Source: Desulfosporosinus sp. FKB (GTDB taxonomy: Bacteria; Bacillota; Desulfitobacteriia; Desulfitobacteriales; Desulfitobacteriaceae). From it: DNA of 42,070 bases. The translations under genes and the position numbers were made by a program. The notes below the pieces were generated by a model, which was not told the DNA's origin, made no database searches, and was given only the letters and a program-made list of their open reading frames with translations. How positions within the stretch are numbered: the stretch's first letter is position 1; each line of letters opens with the position of its first letter. The stretch covers positions 1 to 42,070 of the forward strand of contig NZ_NADJ01000006.1 in assembly GCF_002196705.1 (NCBI RefSeq), in the 5' to 3' direction. Positions 7,635 to 15,762 of the stretch are shown one piece after another.

Positions 7635-8182
7635 CTTCTGGAATAACAAAATATTTATTCGCGGGGTTTGGGGGCCAAGGGGTTTTATTTATCGGCAAAG
7701 TTATGGCTCAGGCAGCTATGCTTGCTAAGCGTCAAGTTACCTGGATTCCTGCTTATGGACCGGAAATGCGCGGTGGGACAGCTAACTGTTCGGTAATTAT
7801 CTCCAATAAGCGCATTGGTTCGCCGACTGTGGGTAAACCAGATATAGCTTTAGTTATGAATGAAGCGTCCTACCAAAAATTTATTGCCAGCGTGGTTCCT
7901 GGCGGAACCTTGTATGTAAATTCCTCAATCGTGCCGGATTTGCCAGGCAGAGATGATATTCAAGTTGTTCGCGTTCCGGTTAATGACATTGCCCATGAAA
8001 TAGGAGAGGCGAAAGTAGCCAATATTGTGATGCTGGGAGTTATACAAGCCTTGACCCCAACTCTTGAGGATGAGATTCTAATTAAGGCACTGGTTGAATT
8101 AGCCGGTAAAAAGCCCGAGCTAGCCGATTTGAATTCCAGAGCTTTCAAGGCTGGGATTGAATACGCTCGAAAACATGTTTAA
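7631..8182 (+). CDS. 2-oxoacid:ferredoxin oxidoreductase, gamma subunit
   Basis: A 183-residue gamma domain (POR_gamma family) with the glycine-rich start LFAGFGGQGVLFIGKVMAQAA and the conserved WIPAYGPEMRGGTANCSVIIS. It helps bind CoA in the assembled enzyme. It is the last gene of the operon: a strong hairpin terminator lies 40 nt downstream. It overlaps the beta gene by 4 nt. Confidence 0.92.
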   Translation: MTSGITKYLFAGFGGQGVLFIGKVMAQAAMLAKRQVTWIPAYGPEMRGGTANCSVIISNKRIGSPTVGKPDIALVMNEASYQKFIASVVPGGTLYVNSSIVPDLPGRDDIQVVRVPVNDIAHEIGEAKVANIVMLGVIQALTPTLEDEILIKALVELAGKKPELADLNSRAFKAGIEYARKHV

Positions 8183-8221
8183 AAATTCTCTTTATAAAAT
8201 CAAAAAATAAATAAAGTAAGC

Positions 8222-8260
8222 CCTTCCAATTGCACATTAATAGAATTGGAAGGCTTGCTT
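8222..8260 (+). terminator. Terminator of the buk-to-oxidoreductase operon
   Basis: CCTTCCAATT (8222-8231) and AATTGGAAGG (8244-8253) form a 10-bp stem with a 12-nt loop, followed by CTTGCTTTTTTA. Confidence 0.85.
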
Positions 8261-8361
8261 TTTTATTTGGAGAAATGTAGAAGATTAATAATAGCCGTAA
8301 TTGGTCATTTTATTATCGACAATGAATGGGAAAAACGAACAAGTAGAAAGGAGTCATTTAA

Positions 8362-9231
8362 ATGACCCAGGCTAAATTACCGAAACCGACTTTTCCGGCC
8401 CAGCATCAAGAACTGCAGCCTGGCCTCGAAACGTTAATGAATCCATTACCTTTGGCTGAAGATCCGGCTTATCAAGGTAATGGCAAGTTAGAGGGAAAAG
8501 TAGCTATTATTACGGGCGGGGATAGTGGCATTGGAAGAGCTGTCTCGATAGCTTTTGCCAAGGAAGGCGCCGATATTGTCATTGTCTATTACAATGAACA
8601 TCTGGACGCGAATATAACGAAAGCCCGAATCGAAGAATTAGGAAAACGCTGCTTGCTTATAGCTGGTGACGTTGGCGATGAATCGTTCTGTCAAGGGGTT
8701 GTAAATACTACTCTTCAGACCTTTGCCCAAATAGACATTTTGGTGAATAATGCCGGAGAACAACATCCTCAAAACAGTTTGCTTGATATATCGAGCAGTC
8801 AGCTAGAGCGTACATTTCGCACAAATATATTTGGCTGTTTTTATTTAACTAAGGCAGTATTACCCCATTTCAACCCTGGAAGTACTATTATCAATACGAC
8901 TTCGATTACGGCTTATGAAGGGCATGACCAACTCATTGATTACGCCGCTAGTAAAGGGGCCGTGGTTTCTTTCACCCGTTCGCTTTCGGAGTCTCTGTGC
9001 AAATTGGGAATCCGAGTTAATGGCATCGCTCCCGGGCCAATCTGGACTCCCTTAATTCCATCTACGTTTCAAACGGAACAAGTAGCTGTTTTCGGCAGCA
9101 CGGCACCGATGCAGCGAGCAGGTCAGCCGAAAGAATTAGCTCCAGCCTATGTATTTTTGGCATGTGAGGATTCTTCATACATTTCTGGACAGATTTTACA
9201 TATTAATGGCGGTACAATAATTAATTCTTAA
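8362..9231 (+). CDS. Short-chain dehydrogenase/reductase, stress-protein (YhxD/YdaD/YghA) type
   Basis: A 289-residue NAD(P)-dependent oxidoreductase with the extended SDR N-terminus (PTFPAQHQ... MNPLPLAEDPAYQGNGKLEGK) typical of general-stress SDRs. It has the TGGDSGIG cofactor loop, NNAG structural motif, catalytic Ser in NTTSITAY and YAASK active-site Tyr/Lys, then PGPIWTPL. The ATG follows GAAAGGAG. It is a single gene between terminators. The substrate is unknown; relatives are induced by stress in Bacillus but their reaction is unclear. Confidence 0.9.
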   Translation: MTQAKLPKPTFPAQHQELQPGLETLMNPLPLAEDPAYQGNGKLEGKVAIITGGDSGIGRAVSIAFAKEGADIVIVYYNEHLDANITKARIEELGKRCLLIAGDVGDESFCQGVVNTTLQTFAQIDILVNNAGEQHPQNSLLDISSSQLERTFRTNIFGCFYLTKAVLPHFNPGSTIINTTSITAYEGHDQLIDYAASKGAVVSFTRSLSESLCKLGIRVNGIAPGPIWTPLIPSTFQTEQVAVFGSTAPMQRAGQPKELAPAYVFLACEDSSYISGQILHINGGTIINS

Positions 9232-9273
9232 GTTTAGTTTTATTAATAATCAGGGTGATTTATCAAATTGTAA

Positions 9274-9306
9274 GAGGGGCTGTTTCAAAATGCATAAACG
9301 CCCCTC
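9274..9306 (+). terminator. Hairpin after the SDR gene
   Basis: GAGGGGC (9274-9280) pairs with GCCCCTC (9300-9306). It has no T tract of its own and stands immediately before a second, better terminator. Confidence 0.4.
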
Positions 9307-9317
9307 ATTAAACAAAA

Positions 9318-9362
9318 CCCTGCATAAATTGTGGCTTAAATCCACTTATATGCAGGGCTTTA
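9318..9362 (+). terminator. Terminator after the SDR gene
   Basis: CCCTGCATA (9318-9326) pairs with TATGCAGGG (9349-9357), with an inner GTGG/CCAC stem, followed by CTTTATTTAT. Confidence 0.7.
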
Positions 9363-9394
9363 TTTATAAAAACGGATAGATATTCATATGCAAC

Positions 9395-9518
9395 GGCCCC
9401 TGATTCCAATACCTTGCTTCGGTGGGGTATAGACTATCCTTCAGCGCGATAGCATTTCTTATGGGCTAGTCGCTTTCAGCGAAACTGTACACAGGATACG
9501 TTCTGTGACAGATGCCCC
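9395..9518 (+). repeat. Dispersed palindromic element, copy C (omega-RNA/IS605-end-like)
   Basis: The sequence aligns along its length with the reverse complement of the element at 22997-23160. Shared blocks include ATACCTTG.TTCGGTGGG, ATCCTTCAGCGCGATAGC and TTATG.GCTAG.CGCTTTC. The 3' palindrome ending in GAGTTCAC is missing: this copy stops at GATGCCCC. It lies between the SDR terminators and the CRP-type operator of the next gene. Confidence 0.7.
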
Positions 9519-9525
9519 TTAAAAT

Positions 9526-9568
9526 TGTGACTTGTATCACATACTTTTAAAAACTTATTTGTTATAAT
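9526..9568 (+). promoter_or_regulatory. CRP/FNR-type operator and -10 box upstream of the NapH-like gene
   Basis: TGTGA-N6-TCACA (9526-9541) is a perfect inverted repeat identical to the E. coli CRP consensus half-sites. A TATAAT (9563-9568) follows. With a start point about 7 nt past the -10, the palindrome centre (9533.5) lies near -41.5, the class II activator position. No good -35 box is present, as expected for an activator-dependent promoter. Confidence 0.65.
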
Positions 9569-9607
9569 AATCTTTGATCGAATTATATTTCAGAAATGAG
9601 GGATTCC

Positions 9608-10591
9608 ATGTTTTCTAAACTTAAAAAACAAATGTCATGGAGACATGGTGTTCAATTGTTCTTTGCGCTTATAGTTGCTTATATTGGTATTGACTTTATC
9701 ATGTTTGTAAATCAAATAACAAAGCAGACATCGGCAATTATAAATAGACCGCCCGGAGTTGAAGCCTTTCTGCCTTTAAGTGCTTTGGTTGGTCTGAGGG
9801 CATGGTTAGCAACAGGAAGATTCGATCCTGTCCATCCGGCAGGTTTAGTAATTTTTCTGGTAATCCTCGTAACTTCCCTTTTATTTAAGAGAACATTTTG
9901 TTCCTGGATCTGTCCAATAGGAACCCTTTCTGAGGGGCTTGGAAAGATAGGACGAGCTTTATTCGGCCGAAATTTTAAAACACCTGTTTGGCTTGACCTT
10001 ATCTTGCGCTCTTTGAAATATGTTCTCCTTCTCTTTTTTCTGTTAGCCATTTTCTGGGGAATGAGTGGGACAGATGCTGCTTCCTTTGTTCAATCACCGT
10101 ACAATAGAATGTCAGATGTCATGATGCTCGAATTTATAGAACATTTATCCATTATTGGCTTTTCAGTGTTCGGAGTTTTGGCATTGCTTTCGGTCTTAAT
10201 TGAAAATTTCTGGTGTCGATATCTTTGCCCCTATGGCGCTCTTCTGGGATTGATTAGTTTTCTAAGTCCAGTTAAAATTACTCGAAATCAAAATACTTGT
10301 ATCGAATGTGGAAAATGTACGAAGAGTTGTCCAAGCCGCATAGATGTTGCACATGAAAGTCGTGTCTTTTCTCCCGAATGTACGGGTTGCCTCAATTGTG
10401 TTCAGCAATGTCCTGTTAAAGATACATTAACATTGAAGGCATCTTGGGGAAAGAAAACCCTTTCCATTCCTTTGCTCACAATAGCTATCCTTTGCCTTTG
10501 GTTGTTGAGCATTGTTGTTGCTAAACTGACAGGTCATTGGGGATCTGATATGACTGTAGAAACCTATAAACAATTGTTGTTGATGCTGTAA
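9608..10591 (+). CDS. NapH/MauN-type membrane protein with 4Fe-4S clusters
   Basis: A membrane electron-transfer protein. Several transmembrane segments (about residues 15-35, 70-90, 125-150, 175-200 and 290-310) carry the two family motifs FCSWICPIG and CRYLCPYGALLG. A cytoplasmic ferredoxin domain holds CIECGKCTKSCPS and CTGCLNCVQQCPV. Relatives pass electrons from quinol to periplasmic or iron-sulfur partners; the partner here is not encoded nearby. GAGGGA just upstream favours the ATG at 9608 over the one at 9596. It stands alone, between a CRP-like operator and a terminator, suggesting regulation by redox state or electron acceptor. Confidence 0.88.
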   Translation: MFSKLKKQMSWRHGVQLFFALIVAYIGIDFIMFVNQITKQTSAIINRPPGVEAFLPLSALVGLRAWLATGRFDPVHPAGLVIFLVILVTSLLFKRTFCSWICPIGTLSEGLGKIGRALFGRNFKTPVWLDLILRSLKYVLLLFFLLAIFWGMSGTDAASFVQSPYNRMSDVMMLEFIEHLSIIGFSVFGVLALLSVLIENFWCRYLCPYGALLGLISFLSPVKITRNQNTCIECGKCTKSCPSRIDVAHESRVFSPECTGCLNCVQQCPVKDTLTLKASWGKKTLSIPLLTIAILCLWLLSIVVAKLTGHWGSDMTVETYKQLLLML

Positions 10592-10649
10592 TCAATCTAT
10601 GATTGTCTTATCTATGCAGATTATAATATAATCATAATAAAGGATTAGG

Positions 10650-10694
10650 CAATGCTCGACAGTCGCGCACATTGACTGTTGAGCATTGTTTTTT
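10650..10694 (+). terminator. Terminator of the NapH-like gene
   Basis: CAATGCTCGACAGTC (10650-10664) pairs with GACTGTTGAGCATTG (10674-10688), one mismatch, followed by TTTTTT. Confidence 0.9.
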
Positions 10695-10809
10695 ACATAA
10701 CAGTCATATTTTGGAGAATTCCCGAATAGTATTTTTGTTATAAGACTAGCTAATGACGACGACTTCGACAGAATAAATAGAATGTTATCTAAAGACTGAA
10801 AATTAAAGC

Positions 10810-10838
10810 TTAATTTCTTGTCCAAAAAGAGGTATAAT
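10810..10838 (+). promoter_or_regulatory. Promoter candidate of the MetF-MetV gene
   Basis: TATAAT (10833-10838) lies 17 nt after a weak -35 box TTAATT (10810-10815). The predicted leader is about 50 nt. Confidence 0.5.
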
Positions 10839-10896
10839 AAGATTAAAGTGGCAAGGTATGTACATGAATATCGAGGAAAGGGAGAGGAACTAAGAG

Positions 10897-12471
10897 ATGG
10901 AAAACAAGTTCAAAGAATCACTACTCGACAAAAATACATTGTCAGTAACTTGGGAGCTTGTCCCGGGAAGAGGTGCCAATGAAAAACCCCAGGAGGTTGC
11001 CATTGCCTCAGCGGAACAAGCGGCTAAGGGAGGGAGAGTGCATGCTCTAACCATTACAGATAATCCAGGGGGTAATCCGGCAATCCTTGCTGATTATTTA
11101 GGAATGGATATTCTGAAACTTGGGATAGAGCCTCTTGTACACTTTACTTGCAAGGATAAAAATCGGAACCAAATGGAAAGTCAACTTTATGCTTTAGATA
11201 GAGCCAACATCCGTAATCTCTTAGTAATGACAGGTGACTATCCGGTATCCGGATTTAAAGGGCGGCCGAAACCTGTTTTTGACCTAGATCCTATAAACGC
11301 TCTTCAATTAATTTCGGATATGAATAAGGGCTTGGAAATCCAAGGTATGAAAGGGCCGGTTTATCACAAAGCAAGTGATTTTTTTGCCGGGGCGGCAGTT
11401 TCCCCCTTTAAAGCTGCAGAGGCTGAACAAATGGTTCAATATTATAAAATGAAAAAGAAGATTGCCGGCGGAGCGCAGTTTATTGTCTGTCAGCTTGGTT
11501 ATGATGCACGAAAGTTCCACGAAGTTTTACAGTTTTTAAAAGTTAACAACTTTGATACTCCTGTCGTCGGCAATATCTATATCTTACCCTATGGTGCTGC
11601 TCGAATCATGAATCAAAACCAATTACCGGGATGTGTTGTAACCGATAAATTGTTAGCTGAGCTTGAGGCTGAAAAAGGTGCCCCGGATAAAGGGGTTGGA
11701 GCACGTATGCTGAGAGCGGCCAAAATGTATGCTGTCATGAAGGGAATGGGCTTTGCCGGTGTGCACATAGGAGGACATAACATCAAATATGAACAAGTGG
11801 AGTATATCATTGATCAAGGGGAAGAACTGAGCAAAAATTGGCAGGATTACATTCGTGAATTCGACTATCCGCAAACGAATGGTTTCTATTATTTCGAAAA
11901 AGACGAAAAGACAGGATTAAATAGCGATCGCCCAGCAAATCGTGCTAACCTGCCGCTGGATGCGCCTGTTAATTTCGGTTATACTATGATGCGCGGTATG
12001 CATGCCTTGATGTTTACTCCCAACAAAAAGTTATTCCCTGTCATGCGAAGTTTTTATCGTGCAGCAGAAGGAAAGAAAAAGAGAGAGAAACGTTTACATG
12101 CTCTTGAGCATATTGCCAAAGTCGTTATGCTTGATTGCAAGGATTGCGGAGATTGTGCAATGTTTGATATAGCCTATTTGTGTCCAATGTCCCAGTGTCC
12201 TAAAAATCAGCGAAATGGCGCATGTGGAGGAAGTTTAAACGGCTGGTGTGAAGTATTTCCAAATGAGAAAAAATGCATTTGGGTAAGAGCTTACGCCAGA
12301 CTTAAGAAGTATGGCGAAGAAGCCAATATTGATGTCCCTCCGGTTCCTCCGGCTAATTGGGACCTCTATCAAACGTCTTCTTGGTCTAATTTCTATTTAG
12401 GGAAAGATCACTCTGCACCTATTTTGGGAATAAAGCGCCCGGAAAGTAAGGTTCCTCAGACTAAGAAATGA
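10897..12471 (+). CDS. Methylenetetrahydrofolate reductase-type protein, MetF fused to MetV-like Cys-rich domain
   Basis: The N-terminal portion (about 1-320) has the MTHFR barrel features LSVTWELVPGRG, ALTITDNPGGNPA, LVMTGDYPVSG and QFIVCQLGYDARKF. The C-terminal portion (about 405-490) is the Cys-rich MTHFR_C domain found separately as MetV in acetogens, with LDCKDCGDCAMFD, CPMSQCPKNQ and NGACGG. It would reduce methylene-THF to methyl-THF in the Wood-Ljungdahl pathway, as used by sulfate reducers that oxidise or fix C1 units. At 524 residues it covers what many acetogens encode as two genes. The partner flavin/ferredoxin subunits are not adjacent. GGAAAGGGAGAGG precedes the ATG. Confidence 0.85.
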   Translation: MENKFKESLLDKNTLSVTWELVPGRGANEKPQEVAIASAEQAAKGGRVHALTITDNPGGNPAILADYLGMDILKLGIEPLVHFTCKDKNRNQMESQLYALDRANIRNLLVMTGDYPVSGFKGRPKPVFDLDPINALQLISDMNKGLEIQGMKGPVYHKASDFFAGAAVSPFKAAEAEQMVQYYKMKKKIAGGAQFIVCQLGYDARKFHEVLQFLKVNNFDTPVVGNIYILPYGAARIMNQNQLPGCVVTDKLLAELEAEKGAPDKGVGARMLRAAKMYAVMKGMGFAGVHIGGHNIKYEQVEYIIDQGEELSKNWQDYIREFDYPQTNGFYYFEKDEKTGLNSDRPANRANLPLDAPVNFGYTMMRGMHALMFTPNKKLFPVMRSFYRAAEGKKKREKRLHALEHIAKVVMLDCKDCGDCAMFDIAYLCPMSQCPKNQRNGACGGSLNGWCEVFPNEKKCIWVRAYARLKKYGEEANIDVPPVPPANWDLYQTSSWSNFYLGKDHSAPILGIKRPESKVPQTKK

Positions 12472-12496
12472 TTCTGGCAATGTAAGGAGGGCATTT

Positions 12497-12814
12497 ATGG
12501 CAACAGGAGTTATAAAAAGCGGCATTTGTGGCTTTACAATAACCGTTAAAGCAGCGAGCGAGGGCGATGAACATATAAAATTGGAGATAACGAGTGATTG
12601 TCCAAATTTCCAAAAAATAGCCCCTGAATTAACGGAAGTCGATGCTTATCAAGAAATGTTTAATAAACTCCATACTGGGAAAGTTTACGAAGTGTTTGCC
12701 AAATATAGCCCTCACCCCAGCTGCCCGGGGCTTTCGGGGATTCTTAAGACAATTGAGGTTGCTTCCGGTTTAGCTCTTCAGCAAACGGCAAGCATGGCTA
12801 TTTCCAAAGAATAG
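12497..12814 (+). CDS. DUF6951 family protein
   Basis: A 105-residue small protein of unknown function. It contains ICGFTITVKA, ITSDCPNFQKIA and SPHPSCPGLSGILKTIEVASGLAL. The three conserved-looking cysteines (ICG, SDCPN, SCPG) suggest a metal or redox site. It follows the MetF-MetV gene by 25 nt with its own TAAGGAGGG site and is followed by a terminator, so the two form an operon. A link to C1 metabolism is contextual only. Confidence 0.8.
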   Translation: MATGVIKSGICGFTITVKAASEGDEHIKLEITSDCPNFQKIAPELTEVDAYQEMFNKLHTGKVYEVFAKYSPHPSCPGLSGILKTIEVASGLALQQTASMAISKE

Positions 12815-12822
12815 AAAAAAAC

Positions 12823-12870
12823 GCGCTCCTTACTTGTATCTGATGATCATAGCAGGGAGCGCATTTCTTT
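12823..12870 (+). terminator. Terminator of the MetF-DUF6951 operon
   Basis: GCGCTCC (12823-12829) pairs with GGAGCGC (12856-12862), followed by ATTTCTTTTC. Confidence 0.75.
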
Positions 12871-12907
12871 TCAAAGAGTCTTCAATGAACTAAATATATA
12901 AATGAAT

Positions 12908-12976
12908 AGTGAACTCGTTCAGCTGGTGCTGAACATCGAAGGAATAATAAACGCCACCTATAGAAGTGAGGGTCTT
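12908..12976 (-). repeat. Dispersed palindromic element, short copy F
   Basis: On the minus strand this reads TAAGACCCTCACTTCTATAGGTGG ... CGATGTTCAGC-ACCA-GCTGAACGAGTTCACT, which joins the two ends of the longer element at 15379-15550 without its middle. The GTTCAGC/GCTGAAC stem (12917-12923/12928-12934) is intact. It lies between the convergent DUF6951 and glnN terminators. An internal-deletion derivative is the simplest reading. Confidence 0.65.
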
Positions 12977-13013
12977 AGAAGGGGATAAAGCTGAACTATA
13001 ACTATGTGAAAAC

Positions 13014-13055
13014 AAAAAAAGAGGGATTATGATGCAGCTAAGCAGATAATCCCTC
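13014..13055 (-). terminator. Terminator of glnN
   Basis: GAGGGATTAT (13021-13030) and ATAATCCCTC (13046-13055) form a 10-bp stem. On the minus strand it is followed by a run of seven T residues (13014-13020). Confidence 0.9.
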
Positions 13056-13079
13056 TCCAGAATTTAAATTGTTATTTAA

Positions 13080-15173
13080 TTAGAGTATGAACAACATTTG
13101 AGAATAGGTAGGCATTGGCCAGAGATCTGCATCAATCATGGTTTCAAGAAGATCTCCGTCTTGACGCAGGTTATTCATAGCTTTGAAAACAACATCGCGA
13201 TAGAAAGCGGCTTGTTCATAAGCATCTTCAGTCTTGTCTGCTGCTTCTTGGGTACTTTTCTCTAGGACGTTCAATTTTGCTTGGAAGGATGCGAGCGTAG
13301 AGGAGACATTAGTAAGCAGAGATTCTTGGACTGAAACATCGGCGGCACTGGAGGCTGATTTAATCGCATTAATTGAGTTCGCCAATTGAGTGGAATATTT
13401 TACTCCTGCGGGAATAATTTGATGTTTAGCCATGTCAATCATGGTTAGTGCTTCGATATTGATCTGTTTGATATATTGTTCCATATTAATTTCGAAGCGA
13501 GATTCAATCTCGGTTTTATTCAGAACCTTGTGTTTTTCGTACAAGTCAATCGTTGATTGACGCTTGAGAACGAGTGAGGCATCAACGGTAGAAGTGATAT
13601 TGGGTAATCCGCGGCGTGTTGCTTCAACAACCCACTCATCGGAATAACCATTGCCATCGAAGAGAATCCGTTTGTGGTTAGTTGCTGTTTCGCGGAGAAT
13701 TTGTTTGAGTTCTGCGTTAAAGTCAGCGGCTTTTTCGAGACGATCAGCAAATTGGGAGAGAACTTCAGCTACAATCAAATTAAGAACGACGTTTGGTCCT
13801 GAAATTGATTGTGAAGAGGCCACCATACGGAACTCGAATTTATTTCCGGTGAAGGCGAAAGGTGAAGTGCGGTTGCGGTCGGTTGAATCTTTACGGAAAG
13901 AAGGAAGTGTCTCAACACCACTTAATAGTTTATCGCCATGGAGAGATCTCTTGAGGCCGCCGTTTTGCAGCTGATTAAAGATATCGGTAAGCTGATCCCC
14001 TAAGAAAATTGAGATAATGGCAGGAGGAGCTTCATTCGCACCAAGACGATGGTCATTTCCAGGAGTTGCAGCAGATAATCTTAAGAGTTCAGAATAATCG
14101 TCTACGGCTTTAATGACTGCAGAGACAAAGGTGAGGAATTGGTAATTTTCATGCGGGTTATTACCTGGGTCAAGAAGGTTGCTTCCATCATTGGTAGACA
14201 TTGACCAGTTGTTATGTTTACCTGAGCCATTGACGCCGGCAAAGGGTTTTTCATGGAGCAAGCAGACCAAGTCATGCTTAAGAGCAATTTTTTTCATAGT
14301 ATCCATGATGATTTGATTATGGTCGGTGGCAATGTTTGTGGTTGTAAAGAGTGGGGCAATTTCAAACTGTCCGGGGGCAACTTCGTTATGTTGTGTTTTA
14401 GCAAGAACACCCAACTTCCAAAGTTCTACATTGGCTTCACGCATGAAGGCGGCGACTCGTGTTTTAAGGCTTCCAAAGTAATGATCTTCAAGTTCTTGTC
14501 CTTTTGGAGCCATGGCGCCGAATAAAGTACGACCTGTTAAAATAAGATCAAGTCGTTTATCAAAAAACTTTTTATCGACAAGGAAATACTCTTGCTCCGC
14601 ACCAACTGTACTGGTGACTTGGGTAGAAGTAGTATTGCCGAAAAGCTTTAACATACGAATTGCTTGTTTTGAAAGTGCTTGCATGGAACGTAAAAGAGGT
14701 GTTTTTTTGTCAAGAGCTTCTCCGGTATAAGAGCAAAAGGCTGTAGGAATACATAATGTTAATCCTCCGCCGTCCTCTTTAAGAAAGGCCGGTGAGGTGC
14801 AGTCCCAAGCCGTGTATCCTCTAGCTTCAAAGGTAGCCCGAATTCCGCCGCTGGGAAAGGAGGAAGCATCAGGTTCACCTTGGATGAGTTCCTTACCGGA
14901 AAACTCCATTACAACTCGTCCGTCACTTGTTGGAGAAATAAATGAATCATGCTTCTCAGCAGTTATGCCAGTCAGCGGCTGAAACCAGTGGGTAAAATGG
15001 GTAGCGCCTTTCTCAATAGCCCAATCTTTCATGGCATTAGCAACAACATCAGCGATGCTAGGGTCCAGAGGGAGTCCTTCTTCAATAGTTTTACGTAAGG
15101 ATTTATAAGCGGCCTTCGGTAGACGTGCTTTCATAACTGTGTCATTAAAAACGTTTTCCCCAAAAATATCCAT
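13080..15173 (-). CDS. glnN: Glutamine synthetase type III
   Basis: It makes glutamine from glutamate, ammonia and ATP. At 697 residues it belongs to the large GSIII class rather than the ~450-residue GlnA. GSIII features include the N-terminal [47 protein letters not shown] (metal-binding glutamates), [14 protein letters not shown] and [18 protein letters not shown] precedes the ATG on the minus strand. The gene is divergent from a GlnL-like regulator, a symporter and a GlnK-like kinase, which points to control by nitrogen/glutamine status. A promoter and a structured leader lie directly upstream. Confidence 0.95.
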   Translation of the reverse strand: MDIFGENVFNDTVMKARLPKAAYKSLRKTIEEGLPLDPSIADVVANAMKDWAIEKGATHFTHWFQPLTGITAEKHDSFISPTSDGRVVMEFSGKELIQGEPDASSFPSGGIRATFEARGYTAWDCTSPAFLKEDGGGLTLCIPTAFCSYTGEALDKKTPLLRSMQALSKQAIRMLKLFGNTTSTQVTSTVGAEQEYFLVDKKFFDKRLDLILTGRTLFGAMAPKGQELEDHYFGSLKTRVAAFMREANVELWKLGVLAKTQHNEVAPGQFEIAPLFTTTNIATDHNQIIMDTMKKIALKHDLVCLLHEKPFAGVNGSGKHNNWSMSTNDGSNLLDPGNNPHENYQFLTFVSAVIKAVDDYSELLRLSAATPGNDHRLGANEAPPAIISIFLGDQLTDIFNQLQNGGLKRSLHGDKLLSGVETLPSFRKDSTDRNRTSPFAFTGNKFEFRMVASSQSISGPNVVLNLIVAEVLSQFADRLEKAADFNAELKQILRETATNHKRILFDGNGYSDEWVVEATRRGLPNITSTVDASLVLKRQSTIDLYEKHKVLNKTEIESRFEINMEQYIKQINIEALTMIDMAKHQIIPAGVKYSTQLANSINAIKSASSAADVSVQESLLTNVSSTLASFQAKLNVLEKSTQEAADKTEDAYEQAAFYRDVVFKAMNNLRQDGDLLETMIDADLWPMPTYSQMLFIL

Positions 15174-15236
15174 GTCTGTCTTTTCCCCTTCCTAAACTAG
15201 CAAAATTTCCTCAGATAAACAAAAAGACTCCCCCCT

Positions 15237-15276
15237 AAAGATTGTATTTCAATCTTTAAGAAGAGCGTCATTGCTC
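15237..15276 (-). promoter_or_regulatory. glnN leader: hexaloop hairpin plus second stem
   Basis: On the minus strand the leader holds GAGC-AATGAC-GCTC (15263-15276), a 4-bp stem with a hexaloop having A at position 1 and G at position 4. That is the loop rule of ANTAR-protein target hairpins. It is followed by AAAGATTG-AAATA-CAATCTTT (15237-15257). A T run lies about 8-16 nt further on (15217-15225). Only one of the two hexaloops expected for an ANTAR target is found, so this is a candidate. Confidence 0.35.
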
Positions 15277-15292
15277 CATCCAATATAGTCTT

Positions 15293-15321
15293 AATTTATC
15301 ACGTTACATAAGATCTGACAA
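15293..15321 (-). promoter_or_regulatory. glnN promoter candidate
   Basis: On the minus strand TTGTCA (15316-15321), a 17-nt spacer and TAAATT (15293-15298) form a good sigma-A promoter. The start point falls near 15286, so the leader hairpins are transcribed. Confidence 0.6.
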
Positions 15322-15378
15322 GAGTGAAATCAAAATAATACTGTATCCCTAAACAAAGGGCAAGGTTTTATCGAGTTT

Positions 15379-15550
15379 TTAAGACCCCCACTTCTATAAG
15401 TGGGGGTGGGTCCTTCGATAACTTCAGGCGGGGTAGAGTCCTCCTTCACCGCTAAGTATTCCTTTGGGAAAGGCGGCTCGGCAATAATGTCCACTGGACA
15501 TTATTGTATCTGAAGCCCCGATGTTCAGCTTAAGCTGAATGAGTTCACTT
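15379..15550 (+). repeat. Dispersed palindromic element, full copy A (omega-RNA/IS605-end-like)
   Basis: This is the longest intact-looking copy. It contains CCCCCACTT-CTAT-AAGTGGGGG (15385-15406), an 11-bp hairpin CAATAATGTCC-ACT-GGACATTATTG (15482-15506), then GAAGCCCCGATG and the palindrome TTCAGCTTAAGCTGAA (15524-15539), ending GAGTTCACTT. The GAAGCCCC-stem-GAGTTCAC end resembles the right end of IS200/IS605 elements, which encodes the scaffold of TnpB guide (omega) RNA. No tnpA or tnpB is present. It sits between the divergent glnN and glnL-like promoters. Confidence 0.65.
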
Positions 15551-15700
15551 TATGTAATTCAAAGTGTATTTTCACAGATACTGATTTCATGAATCAGTTC
15601 AGCATTTAAATAAGAAGAAAGCAGGGGATTTGTTGATGATTACCATCATTCAGATTCACACGGCGGCAATAGCCGGTGAAGACAAATTTAGGTGAATGTT

Positions 15701-15729
15701 TTGCACCAAGCTGCACACTTCGTTATAAT
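15701..15729 (+). promoter_or_regulatory. Promoter of the glnL-like operon
   Basis: TTGCAC (15701-15706), a 17-nt spacer and a perfect TATAAT (15724-15729) lie about 35 nt before the response-regulator start. Confidence 0.75.
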
Positions 15730-15762
15730 GAGTGAGTATGATGAGCGAGAGGGGCTGGGTAG

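Noticed and set aside
13520-14982. Several plus- and minus-strand ORFs of 60-107 codons inside glnN
   Set aside because: Shadows of the glnN reading frame with no ribosome sites or recognisable domains.
15237-15276. A complete two-hairpin ANTAR antitermination element in the glnN leader
   Set aside because: Only the first stem has the required hexaloop; the second has a five-base loop and the T run is displaced. Kept only as a weak candidate.
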